Origin: Bathymodiolus brooksi
Lineage: Eukaryota > Mollusca > Bivalvia > Mytilida > Modiolidae
NCBI GenBank assembly: GCA_963680875.1
Contig: OY804575.1
Coordinates: 27,990,494 to 28,054,493, forward strand
Direction of reading: 5' to 3'
DNA length: 64,000 nt
Under the pieces are notes generated by a model. It made no database searches, was not told where the DNA came from, and saw nothing but the letters and a program-made list of their open reading frames with translations. Within the stretch, counting starts at the first letter, position 1, and each line of letters starts with the position of its first letter. The translations under genes and the position numbers were made by a program. This document shows positions 28,401 through 43,400 of this stretch, one piece after another.

Positions 28401-31400
28401 AAGATGCCAAGCAAAGGAAAACTAGTGTTTAAACTGACAGATAACGATGTTAATTTTAAGCATCATGGAATTATGTGTAGAGACTGGATCTACACTGATA
28501 TAGCAGACATGCTTAGCCAGGTTGATGCGACTGATGTGACAAAGTGTCCCTGTGTAAAATCTCAAATGGTTGAATTATTTTTTGCTGTAATAACTAATAG
28601 TAGAATACCGTCAGGATATACCTGTTATATAACTGCAACAGCTGCCTCTGGTTCAAACCCTAGAAGTAGAAGATGTTGCTATGACAACCAAGGTCAGCTG
28701 ATTACAGATCATGTGGTAGTGAATGGCATGAATACTTATCAGCGTCATTCTGGAAGTGTCCAAGATGAAGCAGATCAAATCTATGATTCTTGTTGTAAAT
28801 CTATGTACTCTCACTATCTTAAGACAAGCCTATGTGATCAGTTTTTAGCTCAGAGACCTGTTTCATCATGCAGTTCTTTTGAAAGCAGTTCAATAGGTAG
28901 GTATTGATGCTTCTTTGCAAAGAACTAATTTATGGTCATATTAAATAAAATATTTGTTGCATGGGCATTTCTTACTTTTTATAAATTTGTACATTAGCAT
29001 TTTTTCGTTCTGGTGTGTAAAAAAGTTTGTCAGTTAAAAAGCTAGAAGGGTATGGATAACTATTTATAAAAAAAAACGTTAAGCAAAATAGCTCCAATAT
29101 TTTCTAGACCAGATCATTCTGGACAAAGAATAATATTATAATATTATTCACTGGATTGATATCTCCTCATATTAAAAGATCAGAAATATCAATAGAGAGA
29201 TAGATTATTGCCTGCAACGCTTTTATTTTCTTTGCACTGAAAGTTGATAACATTTTTTCTGAATTCCACTTCCTTTATGAAATCAGAATCAACCAATATA
29301 AGACTCAAATCCATATTTTTAAGAAATTCCTTGATAGAAATCAATGAGAAAATTTCATATTTTCTCATTGTTAGCGAAAATTGAAATTCTGTTGATTTGG
29401 TTTTACTTTTTTTAGTCTCCTATGGTTCTGTTAGAGGGACTATAGGATTGCACTCTGTCTACATTTTGTATCTGTTCTTCTGTCCTGCAGATAAATGTTA
29501 CCACCTGTAACAGGAAAATGGTTTAAGACCACAAGCTCATTTTTTAGAGAAATAGTGCATTTTGAAGGGCTGTTGCATGCAAAATATATATTTTTTTAAA
29601 GTAAAGGTGATTGAACGGCAGCCATTTTGATGACATTTTATCAATGTTTTTTTATGAGAGCACATGTAACTGGAAATTATTTTTATCCTTCCCATTGACA
29701 TGTCAAACTGTAGAGGAGACATGTATCTATTTGTGATATTTATCTTGCTTGTTATTAGAAGAAATGGGTAGACAAATAACAAATAGATAGATGCTAAGAT
29801 GGTTATACAGTTTTTAATTGTAATATTTAAAAAATAAATATAATTTTCAATAGCTGCTGGCATAGGAGACCCTCATCTTGAAACATTGGATGGATTGTCC
29901 TTTACTTTTAATGGGCATGGAGAATTTATACTTGCGAACTGTTCTTTGGTAAAACTACAAGGACGGGCTGTTCCATTTGTGAAAGACAATATTACCCAGA
30001 ATGCAACAATATTCAGTTCCTTAGCAGCTCAACAGATTTCACCAACTAGCTCTAAAATTGAGTTCAGATTGAATTCTAACAAAGATGGTTTAGGTAAGTA
30101 GTTTTTTACTTTAGCTTTCAGTAAATCTGTAGGCTATGAAATATAATTTCAAAATGAACGAACCAATTACACGAATGAAGCGCAAGCGAACGGAAAACGA
30201 AAAACGAACGAACGATACACGCAAACGAAACAAACGAAAAACGCAAACGATGCGAAATATCTGTTAACTTAAGCGATCCAGGATCTGTAGCTTACTAAAC
30301 CTTCGAAAGAATTAGATTTGTCTGCACATGTACTTTAATATCTGTCTTAAAAAATCAAATATGATGTTAATTGAAATATAGCTTTATAAGTAAAGCCTTT
30401 GCATATTCTGGTATACAGAATTAACTAAATTTATCCTAATGGCTGTAATGCTAACAAAGATTCATTTCAACATGTATGTCTTTTATAGAAATTTTAAACA
30501 ATGGCATGATTATAACACCTGACCTAGATTCAGGACCTGTAGCTTACACAGAGGTGACATTAACTAAGGAGACTAGACCCAGCAACAAGACTGTGTACCA
30601 GATGACATTTTCTGCTGGACTGGTAGTAGGTACATCTGTCAACTTTGGCTTATTAGAACTTCTTGTTTCTGCATCAGCAGATCTCAAATCTACCTGTACA
30701 GGTAAGTCATTTTGTGCTGTGAAAGTGTGAATGTATATTTGTTCCACAAAATAATTTTTCTTGTGGATAATTTATTATAAACAACTTCAGAATATTTCTT
30801 TTCTGAGGAACAAATATTCTACACTGTTTATTCCATCAGGAATAGATATTGTAATTTTTATTCATTTGAATAAATATAACTCGAAAACAAATATGACAGA
30901 AATTCTTTTTCATCACAAAAGAAGTATTTCATGAATATATATTGTACCAATTTTATTCAAGGATAGCCTTTAAAAGTCCTAAGGCTTATTTTCTCATACA
31001 ATGATGACCTGATAACAATACAGGCTCAGGTATTTTTAATGTTTCCATGTACTTTCATAAGGATCTGTACTGTGATGTCATGAAAAGTTGAGCTAATATT
31101 ACAAACATTTTATGCATTTGTCAAATGAACCAGTAAAAATGTTGATTTTGCTTATTTGAATTAAAATGTTTAGGGTCAAGTAGATGGCTATCACAGTCTG
31201 TGCCAAAAACATTTTGACAAACTAGCCCAAACCACATTGTAGAAGAATTTTTTCTATTTGATTAAGCAAATTTTATGTAATTTTTACAAGCCCGAACCAA
31301 TTTATACTAGATGGAGGCATAGGGCTAGTGGTTTTTGATGCTGACTGCTATCAGCTAGTTAAACATAGTTCTTTTCCATCGAAAATTTAAAAAAATGAAT

Positions 31401-34400
31401 TTTTATTACATTTTTCATTATTTCACAAATTTCAGGTCTTTTGGGAAATTATAATGACAATCAAGAGGATGATTTTACTGACCCTGATGGTGTTTCGTTA
31501 CCACAAGGATCTGCAGCAACAGAGGAAGAAATATTTACATATGGAGTGAAATGTAAGTCGTACAATATCTAATAGTAATGGATATTGTCTTGACAGATGT
31601 TGAAGACCATGATCCAAAATTTGATTAACATAAATCATCTTTCCATCAGACATATTGGTGTTCATTAGGTAAAATTATTATTTTCATAGGCATGATTTGT
31701 GTTGGTAGTGATCTATCCTACTCTCCACTTACAATCTGTCATTTATTATTTATGGAAAACGGCATCCACATTCTAAACTAAATCAATCAACTAATAGTTA
31801 TGTTTGTTAACTAGTATATGACTACAAAACTGGACAGAATACCATGCTGATTACCTGGACTGGAAGTGTTGTATAAGAAGAGTTTGAAGATACCAAATGG
31901 TCAATCAGAATCCGTATATCGAAGAAGAACAGACAACACAATGGCCAAAAGAAAAAGTACAAAAGGACAAGCAACGATCTACCTAACATACATATAAAAC
32001 TAAAGATCGAGTAACACGAACCCCACTAAAAACCGGGGGTGAACTCGGGTGCTCCGGAAGGGTAAGCAGTTCCTGCTCCACTAGTGGCACAAAATCATCC
32101 ATTAACAGACAGGAAAACAAATCTAATTTATAATGAAAGAGATTTGGAATGGGTAGATTTTGGAGGATTTCGTTTATAATGAATCTACAATTTAATTTTA
32201 TGTGGTATTTAACTAGAGTAATTTTTCCATATATGTTTTATATAATGGTTTCCCCTAAATTGTTTGAGCTAACAAGAATAAACCTTATGTTGTTATACTG
32301 ACATATACACAAATGTACAGATATGTAGATTGTGTCTACAACAAGCAGTGTGATTAATTACATTTGTACTTTAATCGTGAGAACTAATTGAAGGTTAGGA
32401 ACATCTCCAACAAGTGTGAAAAAATTATCAATCAATTGGAAGATATGCCCATTTTTAAAACATTTCATTATTTCTTCTGCACATCATATGTTTTATGTGA
32501 CATTTTATGACAGTTGGTCTCTACGAGACAGCAACATGAGACCCTGTTTCACGTTATGCAATGTTAAAATTTTCATGTGCAAGACATTTTTGGAAGATTT
32601 TGTTGTAACAAAGCTAAATTTTTCCACTTTTATTGAATCTTAATTATTTTAATTATTTTCATGTACTAATATGTTTAAAAAAAATACTTTTAGGGCAAAA
32701 TAATGAGAATAACAGTTTGTTTACCTATGATAATGGTACTAGTTGGAGTAGTTATGTAGATACAAACTTCATGCCAATCTTCTTCAATGCCAACCTTACT
32801 ATAATGTTCCCTAATGCTGATGATAGAAAAACAGCTCAAGATGTTTGTTACAAGGTGAATGAGACCGACCCAGATCCTACACAACGTAGACTATGTTACT
32901 ATGATTTAAAGGCCACAGGTCAAATATCATTGGCCCAGGGAACATCTAATGCCAAGGCAGAGGTGGACAATACACAAAATGCTTTGGGTAACTATTATTT
33001 TTAATTACATACTTTGCAAAAATATGACTTATTTTGCATATGCAATAATGATCCAATATACAATTTAAATCGGCAATGTTAAAAAATCTTATATATGATT
33101 TAATTGGCCAATGTTGAAATGTCCTACATACAAGTTAATTTAAGTCAATATTAACTAGTCATATGTACAATTTATTTCACCAATGTTTAAAGTCATATGT
33201 ACAAATAAAATGTTTAATATTAAAAGTCCAATGTGCAAATTTAAATAATTACATTACTTCCGTTTTTCATTGAAATGTTACAATATGATTGGTTATGAAG
33301 TGGTCACATGATTATAAAAGAGATGTTTCACATCCCAATGAAACTCAAATCCGAACTTGCACGTGCCTCCATGACGACGTCAGATGTAAACAATCAATGG
33401 CGTAGTAATTTCCAACAGCAAATAATCTAACACAAATAAAATTCACAACGAAAAATTCAACTACCGGTATATTAAATTTTGGTGTGATTTAAATATAATC
33501 ATAAGAATTGAATGCATTCTTTTGAAGTTTCATTGGGGTATGAAAGCGTTGATCGAACTACATTTTCAATGTACTTCGGTCAACGCTTTCATACCCCAAT
33601 GAAACTTCAAAAGAATGCATTCAATTCTTAATTGAGCAATGTTTAAAAGTCCTATTTACAAATTATGCCATTTATATATTACAACAGCAAACTTCCCTCC
33701 AAAGATCCAGAATGAGAACACATCACTGGAAGTTATGAAGGGAAATAATTACACTAACCTGACATTTGTCACAGCCACGGACCAAAATGGTGATAACATT
33801 TTCTTATTCCTGAATAATGATGCGCCCTCTGGATTGTCAATAGAAAATGTAACAGGAGCATTGTCGTGGATTGATGTTCCTGATCTTGACACGGCATCGT
33901 TGATTATCACAGCGTCAGATGGTACAGCTACTTCTATCTGGACACCTCAAATTAAATATTGTAAATGTCAGGTCAGTATTTATGATGACGTTACTTAATT
34001 TTTGTGACATGTAAATTATTATATGGTAAAACAATGAACATCGCAATGTAAGAAAATAAACTAGTTGGTCTTGTGCTTCTCCATGACAACTTCAGACTTC
34101 CTCTATCAATAAAACTGTCTCCATGTCCATGATTTATTTACTTTGCAGTTGAAGATGGTATAGAAAACACAAAAGCTATTAAAAATTTCAAAATATATAA
34201 TTAACCAATCAAGGACCCACTGGGAATATCAACAATGTGTAACATACATCATATATGAAATGATAATCAAAGTGTATCACTGACAACAAAATTTAGAACA
34301 GCACAACATAATACATTAAAATGTTCCATTTGAGTACTATATAAGGTAGGGGTGTCTTTGTAGATATATAAAATCTTATTATTCTCTTTGGAATCTAGTT

Positions 34401-37400
34401 TAACAAAGGGAAAATGTGTTAAAAAATGAAAATTTAGAAATTGTGAAACTGATTGGCAACCAAATTGTAGAAAATTACGGTATATAACCCAAGTATGTGA
34501 TGTGATACAGATTCTGTTGAACCTCTGGCAAATTTGTCTTTTGTGCTCATTTTATTTTACCAATATTATAACCATGTTCTGCTTTTCTAACTTTGTTTTC
34601 AAAATTTAATTACTAAAAATAGATAAATTTTCTTACACAGTGTCACATATGTATGTTAAAATATAATCAACACAAAGAGTAGGATCACATTTGATAATCG
34701 TTCACATTTATTAAATCTTACAAATCAGATATATTGTTAAGACAAAGTTTTAAGCAGAAATAATTTGCCCTAGAATATTAATTAATTTATGTAATATCTT
34801 TCAGAATGGTGGTACATGTAACTTTAACATATTTAGTACAGAAAGTTTTATAATTGTACCCTGTGTATGTCCTAATGGCTATGAGGGAGATTATTGTCTG
34901 ACAGATATTGATGCCTGTGCTGCCGGACCATGTCATCCACTGGTAACATGTACAGATGTCCCCGCCCACTTACTGAATACAAAGCCTGCCCCATTTGAGT
35001 GTGATGCATGTCCTCCAGGGATGGTAGGGGATGGGACTACTTGTGCAGGTAATTTACCACGATAGAAAATTCTTACATCACAAATATTAGTTCTACTTTC
35101 GTTATAATAGTTAATAAATGTGTTTTATTCAGAAAAAAACAAGTAATTTATAATATTTATGTTTAAACAATTTAAATATGTAACATCTTGAAATTACTTG
35201 TATCAGTATTTATTAAATCTGTATTTTAACAAAATAAATAATGTGATTATTTTAACACTAATGTGTGTCATACAAAAGAAATATTATCAAATCTTTACCT
35301 ATTTACTCCTACAATTTTTTGGGTGTTCAACGCTAATATCATAATTTAATTTATGATATAGTTCTTGTGGAATACGCTTGTTTTCGAATCATGTCAATTC
35401 TGACCACGTTCCGTCTTTTTCTTGTCTTGGCGTCTGAACAAATCGGCAGGCGACTTCCGCTGTTTACGCTATTACTGTGACAACGTCAGCATATCATAGT
35501 CGTAGATGCGGTAGATTATAAGTAATTGTAATATGGAGACGCCAAGGAAACGGCTGAATAAATACTGGTGTTCGTACCCACTATCTGTCTGATATCAGAA
35601 ATATATACATAAAGGCAGATCGTTTTCCTTTCATGATGCTGACAGCCGCAAATAAAGAAAGAAAACAAATTTAATTTTAAAGAAGTAATTGTCTCTGCAT
35701 TGAAGTCTTTGATACAAATAAAATAATTTAATTGATATCTGTCTTTTACAGAAAATGTTAAGATTTTTTAAAGTTGAGGATTGAACATTAAAACGGCACA
35801 AATCGATTGGAGTATTTGTTGTGTACATTGACACCGGAAGTTGAATGCCGATTAGTTCATCAAAATCACGTGATCTGGCAGACGAAAATAACAAAATTTT
35901 TACGGAATGGAAATGATTCGAAACAACCGTATTGTATTATAATACAGTATATTAAGATATTTTACATTTATACAACAATCTTTTGATATAGATAAAAATG
36001 AGTGTGAAGAAGATCCATCGCCATGCCAACATACATGTAAAAACTTAGCAGCAGGATTTCAGTGTTCTTGTAACCAAGGTTACTCTTTGGCATCAGATTC
36101 GAAATCATGTGTTGGTGAGTCATTTGTTTCATATTTCTGAGGACAGTGAGAGGATTTTGAGTAATTATACTCCTCCAATTATTTATGGATTTCAACCAAA
36201 TTATGACATATTTCATGCAGTACCCAACTCCATTGTATACCTCTTAATATTGCTTTTCTCTTTATTTGGAATTATGGCCATTTCAACACATGTACAGTAT
36301 GCCATGTACTGTATGTAGTGAACATGCTATTAACATCTCTTCTTACACACTAGAATGATATTGAATACATCTTGTTTTAATCTTTTGCATTTTTTTTTAT
36401 AATACTACATGTATATATATTATTATTTTTATAATTGCAAGTAAGGAGAGTTGAGAAAGTTGGAAATGAAATACAATGTATAAGGCATAAATTTGTTTTG
36501 ATTATATTTTTTGGATTTTTTAGACAAATAAATTGAACAGAGAATTTCTTTATTTACAGACACAGATGAATGTAAAACTGGTACCCACACATGTCAAACT
36601 GGTACAACAGTCTGTAACAATACACAAGGTGGTTATGATTGTGACTGTTTGCCTGGGTATTACAGGGCTGGTTCTCTGACATCCTGTGAAGGTAAGACTG
36701 GTAACATGAACTGGTACCCACATATGTCAAACTGGTACAACAGTATGGTTTGGTTTGGTTTATAGTGTTTAATGCCACTTTCAACTATATTTCAGTTATA
36801 TCGTGGCTGTCAGTTTTATTGGTGGAGGAAAAGTATGCTTAAAATAGTAAGGATTAAAAAATATAAATATAAATGTCTTTAATTCATGAAAGGAAAGAAC
36901 TACAAGTTAAAACGTTCTTTCATCTGTCCTCATTGTTCAAAATTATGTGGAGTCTTTTGTGAAACCACTCAATTATGTGATCACTAGTAAGCATTGGTCA
37001 CTATTTTAAAGTTTTATATCAAAATAGTGCTTCGTTTTCACCCATCAAAGGTATTATGATATACTGTGTGTCCATCCATCCATCTGTCTGTTGGCTTTGA
37101 TAAAATTTTATCAAATTTTTACACTGCCTTAGGATTGATGAAAGTAAAATAAAATTTTGACATTTTCACTTTTATTGCACCAAAATTATTGGAAGTTGTC
37201 TCATAAAAAAATATTATGTTGTAAACATGTCATGGGAAAACTCTAATTTGCCGTGCCATATTTTCATCTAACATTACAAGATTATTAGAAATGGTGGTTT
37301 GAGGGTATTTTTACCTTTTGACGATCTCAAGTTTTTTTTACAATGAAAAATAGTTTTGTTGTAAACATGTTGCATGCTAATTCAAGCATGCCTATTCTGA

Positions 37401-40400
37401 TTTTCTTCAAACCTTATTAGATTATTAATAATGGTGGTCTGAGGTATTAGATTATTAGTAATGGTGGTCTGAGGTATAAGATTATTAGTAATGGTGGTCT
37501 GAGGTATTAGATTATTAGTAATGGTGGTCTGAGGTATTAGATTATTAGTAATGGTGGTCTGAGGTATTAGATTATTAGTAATGGTGGTCTGATGTATAAG
37601 ATTATTAGTAATGGTGGTCTGAGGTATTAGATTATTAGTAATGGTGGTCTGAGGTATTAGATTATTAGTAATGGTGGTCTGAGGTATTAGATTATTAGTA
37701 ATGGTGGTCTGAGGTATTAGATTATTAGTAATGGTGGTCTGAGGTATAAGATTATTAGTAATGGTGGTCTGAGGTATAAGATTATTAGTAATGGTGGTCT
37801 GAGGTATTAGATTATTAGTAATGGTGGTCTGAGGTATTAGATTATTAGTAATGGTGGTCTGAGGATATAGATATATTTTGCCATATTTCATTTTTCAGAG
37901 TGCATTATATGCATAGTGCCCCCACTGTTTATTATATATGTCTAGGATGCCATAATATTTTCTGTTTAATTTTTATAATGAAATCATTTTATTACAACAA
38001 AAATGTTGACTCGTCAGCACCATTTCTCGCCATTATATAGCTGAAAAATTGCTGAGTTGGCATTAAACAACCATCACTCACTCATCAGCACCAATTTGAT
38101 TTGATAACTGAAATAAATAAGTCAGGTATTGGTAAAAATTTATCACTAAGTGCATAAATACACTTAACATTCCAAAATGATGTTATAAATGATAGAACTA
38201 TGAAAACTAGGTACATGGACAAACCTGTTATTATTCATTTGACTGTACTTTCTTTTTCAGATATAGATGAATGTTCCACCAACCCATGTCCTGCAAACTC
38301 AATTTGTAGAAATAGTATTGGCAGCTACACATGTGATTGTAACTATGGTTATGTTTGGGATGTCAATACATGTATAGGTAAGGAAATAATATTGATAGCT
38401 ACACCTGTGATTATAAATATGGTTAACATAATAGTGTTAGCTACACATGTGATTATAAATATGCTTAACATAATAGTGTTAGCTACACTTGTGATTGTAA
38501 CTATGGTTATGTATAGGATGTTAATACATGTGTTAGTAAGGAAATAGTATTGGTAGCTACACATGTGATTGTAACTATGGGTATGTATGGGATGTTAATA
38601 CATGTGTTAGTAAGGAAATAGTATTGGTAGCTACACATGTGATTGTAACTATGGGTATGTATGGGATGTTAATACATGTGTTAGTAAGGAAATAGTATTG
38701 GTAGCTACACATGTGATTGTAACTATGGGTATGTATGGGATGTTAATACATGTGTTGGTAAGGAAATAGTATTGGTAGCTACACATGTGATTGTAACTAT
38801 GGGTATGTATGGGATGTCAATACATGTATTGGTAAGGAAATAATATTGGTAGCTACACATGTGATTGTAACTATGGGTATGTATGGGATGTTAATACATG
38901 TGTTAGTAAGGAAAGAGTATTGGTAGCTACACATGTGATTGTAACTATGGGTATGTATGGGATGTTAATACATGTGTTAGTAAGGAAATAGTATTGGTAG
39001 CTACACATGTGATTGTAACGATGGGTATGTATAGGATGTTAATACATGTGTTAGTAAGGAAATAGTATTGGTAGCTACACATGTGATTGTAACTATGGGT
39101 GGGTATGTATGGAATGTTAATACATGTGTTAGTAAGGAAATAGTATTGGTAGCTACACATGTGATTGTAACTATGGGTATGTATGGGATGTTAATACATG
39201 TGTTGGTAAGGAAATAGTATTGGTAGCTACACATGTGATTGTAACTATGGGTATGTATGGGATGTTAATACATGTGTTAGTAAGGAAATCATATTGGTAG
39301 CTACACATGTGATTGTAACTATGGGTATGTATGGGATGTTAATACATGTATTGGTAAGGAAATAATATTGGTAGCTACACATGTGATTATAAATATGGTT
39401 AACATAATAGTGTTAGCTACACATGTGATTGTAAATATGCTTAGCATAATAGTGTTAGCTACACTTGTGATTGTAACTATGGTTATGTATAGGATGTTAA
39501 TACATGTGTTAGTAAGGAAATAGTATTGGTAGCTACACATGTGATTGTAACTATGGGTATGTATGGGATGTTAATACATGTGTTAGTAAGGAAATAGTAT
39601 TGGTAGCTACACATGTGATTGTAACTATGGTTATGTACAAGATGTTAATACATGTGTTAGTAAGGAAATAGTATTGGTAGCTACACATGTGATTGTAACT
39701 ATGGGTATGTATGGGATGTTAATACATGTGTTAGTAAGGAAATAGTATTGGTAACTACACATGTGATTGTAACTATGGGTATGTATGGGATGTTAATACT
39801 TGTGTTAGTAAGGAAATAGTATTGGTAGCTACACTAGTGATTGTAACTATGGGTATATATGGGATGTTAATACATGTGTTAGTAAGGAAATAGTATTGGT
39901 AGCTACACATGTGATTGTAACTATGGGTATGTATGGGATGTTAATACATGTGTTAGTAAGGAAATAGTATTGGTAACTACACATGTGATTGTAACTATGG
40001 TTATGTATAGGATGTTAATACATGTGTTGGTAAGGAAATAGTATTGGTAGCTACACATGTGATTGTAACCATAGGTATGTATGGGATGTTAATACATGTG
40101 TTGGTAAGGAAATAGTATTGGTAGCTACACATGTGATTGTAACTATGGGTATGTATGGGATGTCAATACATGTGTTAGTAAGGAAATAGTATTGGTAGCT
40201 ACACATGTGATTGTAACTATGGGTATGTATGGGATGTTAATACATGTGTTAGTAAGGAAATAGTATTGGTAGCTACACATGTGATTGTAACTATGGTTAT
40301 GTATGTGATGTTAATACATGTGTTGGTAAGGAAATAGTATTGGTAACTACACATGTGATTGTAACTATGGGTATGTATGGGATGTTAATACATGTGTTAG

Positions 40401-43400
40401 TAAGGAAATAATATTGGTAGCTACACATGTGATTGTAACTATGGTTATGTATGGGATGTTAATACATGTGTTAGTAAGGAAATAGTATTGGTAGCTACAC
40501 ATGTGATTGTAACTATGGGTATGTATGGGATGTTAATACATGTGTTAGTAAGGAAATAGTATTGGTAGCTACACATGTGATTGTAACTATGGGTATGTAT
40601 AGGATGTTAATACATGTGTTGGTAAGGAAATAATATTTGTAGGGGTTAGGGTTATGTGTTTAATGCCACTATTTATTGGTGGAGGAAACAAGAGTACTCA
40701 GAGAAAACCATCGACCTGGCACAAATCACTGACAAACTTTATCACATAATGTTGTATCTACTTCACCTCGCCATGAGCAGGACTGGAACTCACAACTTTA
40801 GTGGTGATAGGCACTGATTACATAGGTAGTTGTAAATCCAACTACCATACGATCACAATCACGATGGCCCCGGTTGTAATTATAAGTCGCTTGATCTTTT
40901 TACTTTGCATGGTGTAAGAGTGGTTCTAGGAATAACCTCTATATTTAATTAATTTAAACCTGCGTTTTAGTTATCCACTACTTACATGTTATTTATTTTA
41001 TTTAAGATATTGACAAGTGCTTACCAACAAATAATTGTGACCAGACATGTGTTGATGCCATTGGTCTTTACACATGTTCATGTGGAACTGGTTTCCGATT
41101 ATTAGACAATGCTGTATCATGTATAGGTATGTATATAATAGACCAGAAAATAATATCCCAGACATATAATATAATAATTAAAAAAAAAAATTAAGATGAA
41201 AACTTTTCTCTACATATTATCCATCTGGATGGTAAATGGACCTTTATCAACATATGATGTTGCTCAGAAAGTACATTGTATATTTACATAGATGAAGATT
41301 GGCTATATTTTAGACAATAACACAGGGATATTTCTACCTGGAAGACATATTTAAGACATATTCTGAGTTTTTTGAAAGTATGATCAGTGCATCTTATAAC
41401 CTGCTGTGAAAATGACTTTTTCTAATTTTGTTAGAGAGGTGTTAAATACATTATACATGACTTTAGACATATTTCCGAATTGGGAGCTTGGAACCTTGCT
41501 GTATTTTGCATCAAAAACATGAAAATTCTTGTTTCTAATTGAAAATTATTCCCCCTCAGACAGAATCATAGATTGCAATAGTTCTACTCAAAAGTCTTTT
41601 GATAGTAGTTATGTTCCTTCTGTCTGTCAATCTGTCCATAGCTAAATACTCTTGTATTTAAAATGGAAATTCCTTAAGACTGTGTTCTTACTTATTACCA
41701 TGTGTAGATTTGCATATCGTTATGTCAATTTGATCAGACCATTTTTGAAGGAGTTATTGCCCTTTTTGACTTTTCATCAAAAAGTTTGTTCATGCAATTC
41801 CTACATTTTAAATATGATTTCTTCAAAGCTTTATTTTTACATATGCAGACTTGCATATCATTATGACAGTTTTGGTCAGACCATTTTGAAGGAGTCATTG
41901 TTCTCTTTGACTTGTATTATTTCATCAAAAAGTTTGTACACAGAAATCCTCCCAACATTGTTAAGGAGATAACAAGATATCTTTCTCGAAAGATAAAAAT
42001 GTGGTAAGGGAAGACATTTGTCTTTGCGTAAAAAATCATGTTTTATTTGCAGCTGAGAATGAATGTACGTCAGACCAGAAACTACAGTGTGATGGCGGTA
42101 GTAATAGTTCTATATGTGCTGTGGATTCTGTCAATGGAACAGACATCATCTGTCAGTGTCCAAAAGGTTATGCTTTAAACAGTACCAAATATTGTGTTGG
42201 TATGTATTTTGGCATATTTGTTCTTAGCTCACCTGGCCAATGGGAATATCACCAACTTAATCACCTGTAACTCAACTTACAATGTGATAACTACTCTTCC
42301 TACTGTATAAATCATATTCCTATTTTATTTCACAGAGATGTTATATAGAATTTTGTTCATATTCACTTTATTTAAAATAAGCTTTTCATATGTATTAAGG
42401 TATGGGCATTTCCTCACACAATGTTTTTTTCATAATAACCAATTCTCAAATTTTAACACAATGATGCATAGCACAGAATAAAGGTTTGAATTGACTTTTT
42501 ATGGATTCTATCCCTACCTGATTCTTAACAAGAGGCCCAAATGTGAAAAAATTGTTTTAGCATAAATTATGAAATACACAACATACTTTGTATTTGAATA
42601 ACTTGAAAATGATCAACAAAGCACCAGACTAAAAACTAAAACTTGAGTAACAAAGCACCAGACTAAAAACTAAAACTTAAGTAACAAAGCACCAGACTAA
42701 AAACTAAAACTTGAGTAACAAAGCACCAGACTAAAAACTAAAACTTGAGTAACAAAGCACCAGACTAAAAACTAAAACTTGAGTAACAAAGCACCAGACT
42801 AAAAACTAAAACTTAAGTAATAAAGCACCAGACTAAAAACTAAAACTTGAGTAACAAAGCACCAGACTAAAAACTAAAACTTGAGTAATAAAGCACCAGA
42901 CTAAAAACTAAGACTTGAGTAACAAAGCATCAGACTAAAAACTAAAACTTAAGTAACAAAGCACCAGACTAAAAACTAAAACTTGAGTAACAAAGCACCA
43001 GACTAAAAACTAAAACTTGAGTAACAAAGCACCAGACTAAAAACTAAAACTTGAGTAACAAAGCACCAGACTAAAAACTAAAACTTAAGTAACAAAGCAC
43101 CAGACTAAAAACTAAAACTTGAGTAACAAAGCACCAGACTAAAAACTAAAACTTGAGTAACAAAGCACCAGACTAAAAACTAAAACTTAAGTAACAAAGC
43201 ACCAGACTAAAAACTAAAACTTAAGTAACAAAGCACCAGACTAAAAACTAAAACTTGAGTAACAAAGCACCAGACTAAAAACTAAAACTTAAGTAATAAA
43301 GCACCAGACTAAAAACTAAAACTTGAGTAACAAAGCACCAGACTAAAAACTAAAACTTAAGTAACAAAGCACCAGACTAAAAACTAAAACTTGAGTAACA

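Larger units (their letters stand above)
36692..38260 (+). other. Intron 18 with family A pieces and 30 bp minisatellite
   Basis: No exon found. Holds family A fragments at 36744 and 38033 and the array at 37413. Confidence 0.6.

Noticed and set aside
37382..37891. Minus-strand 169-codon frame over the 30 bp array
   Set aside because: Period is a multiple of three; no start context, splice sites or domain.
38385..40635. About 30 extra EGF half-exons
   Set aside because: Units lack acceptors and the first half of an EGF, and the 74 bp period shifts the frame. Treated as a minisatellite, with possible cryptic donors.
41652..41972. Open frame of 106 codons in intron 20
   Set aside because: It runs over a tandem-duplicated dispersed element and has no domain.
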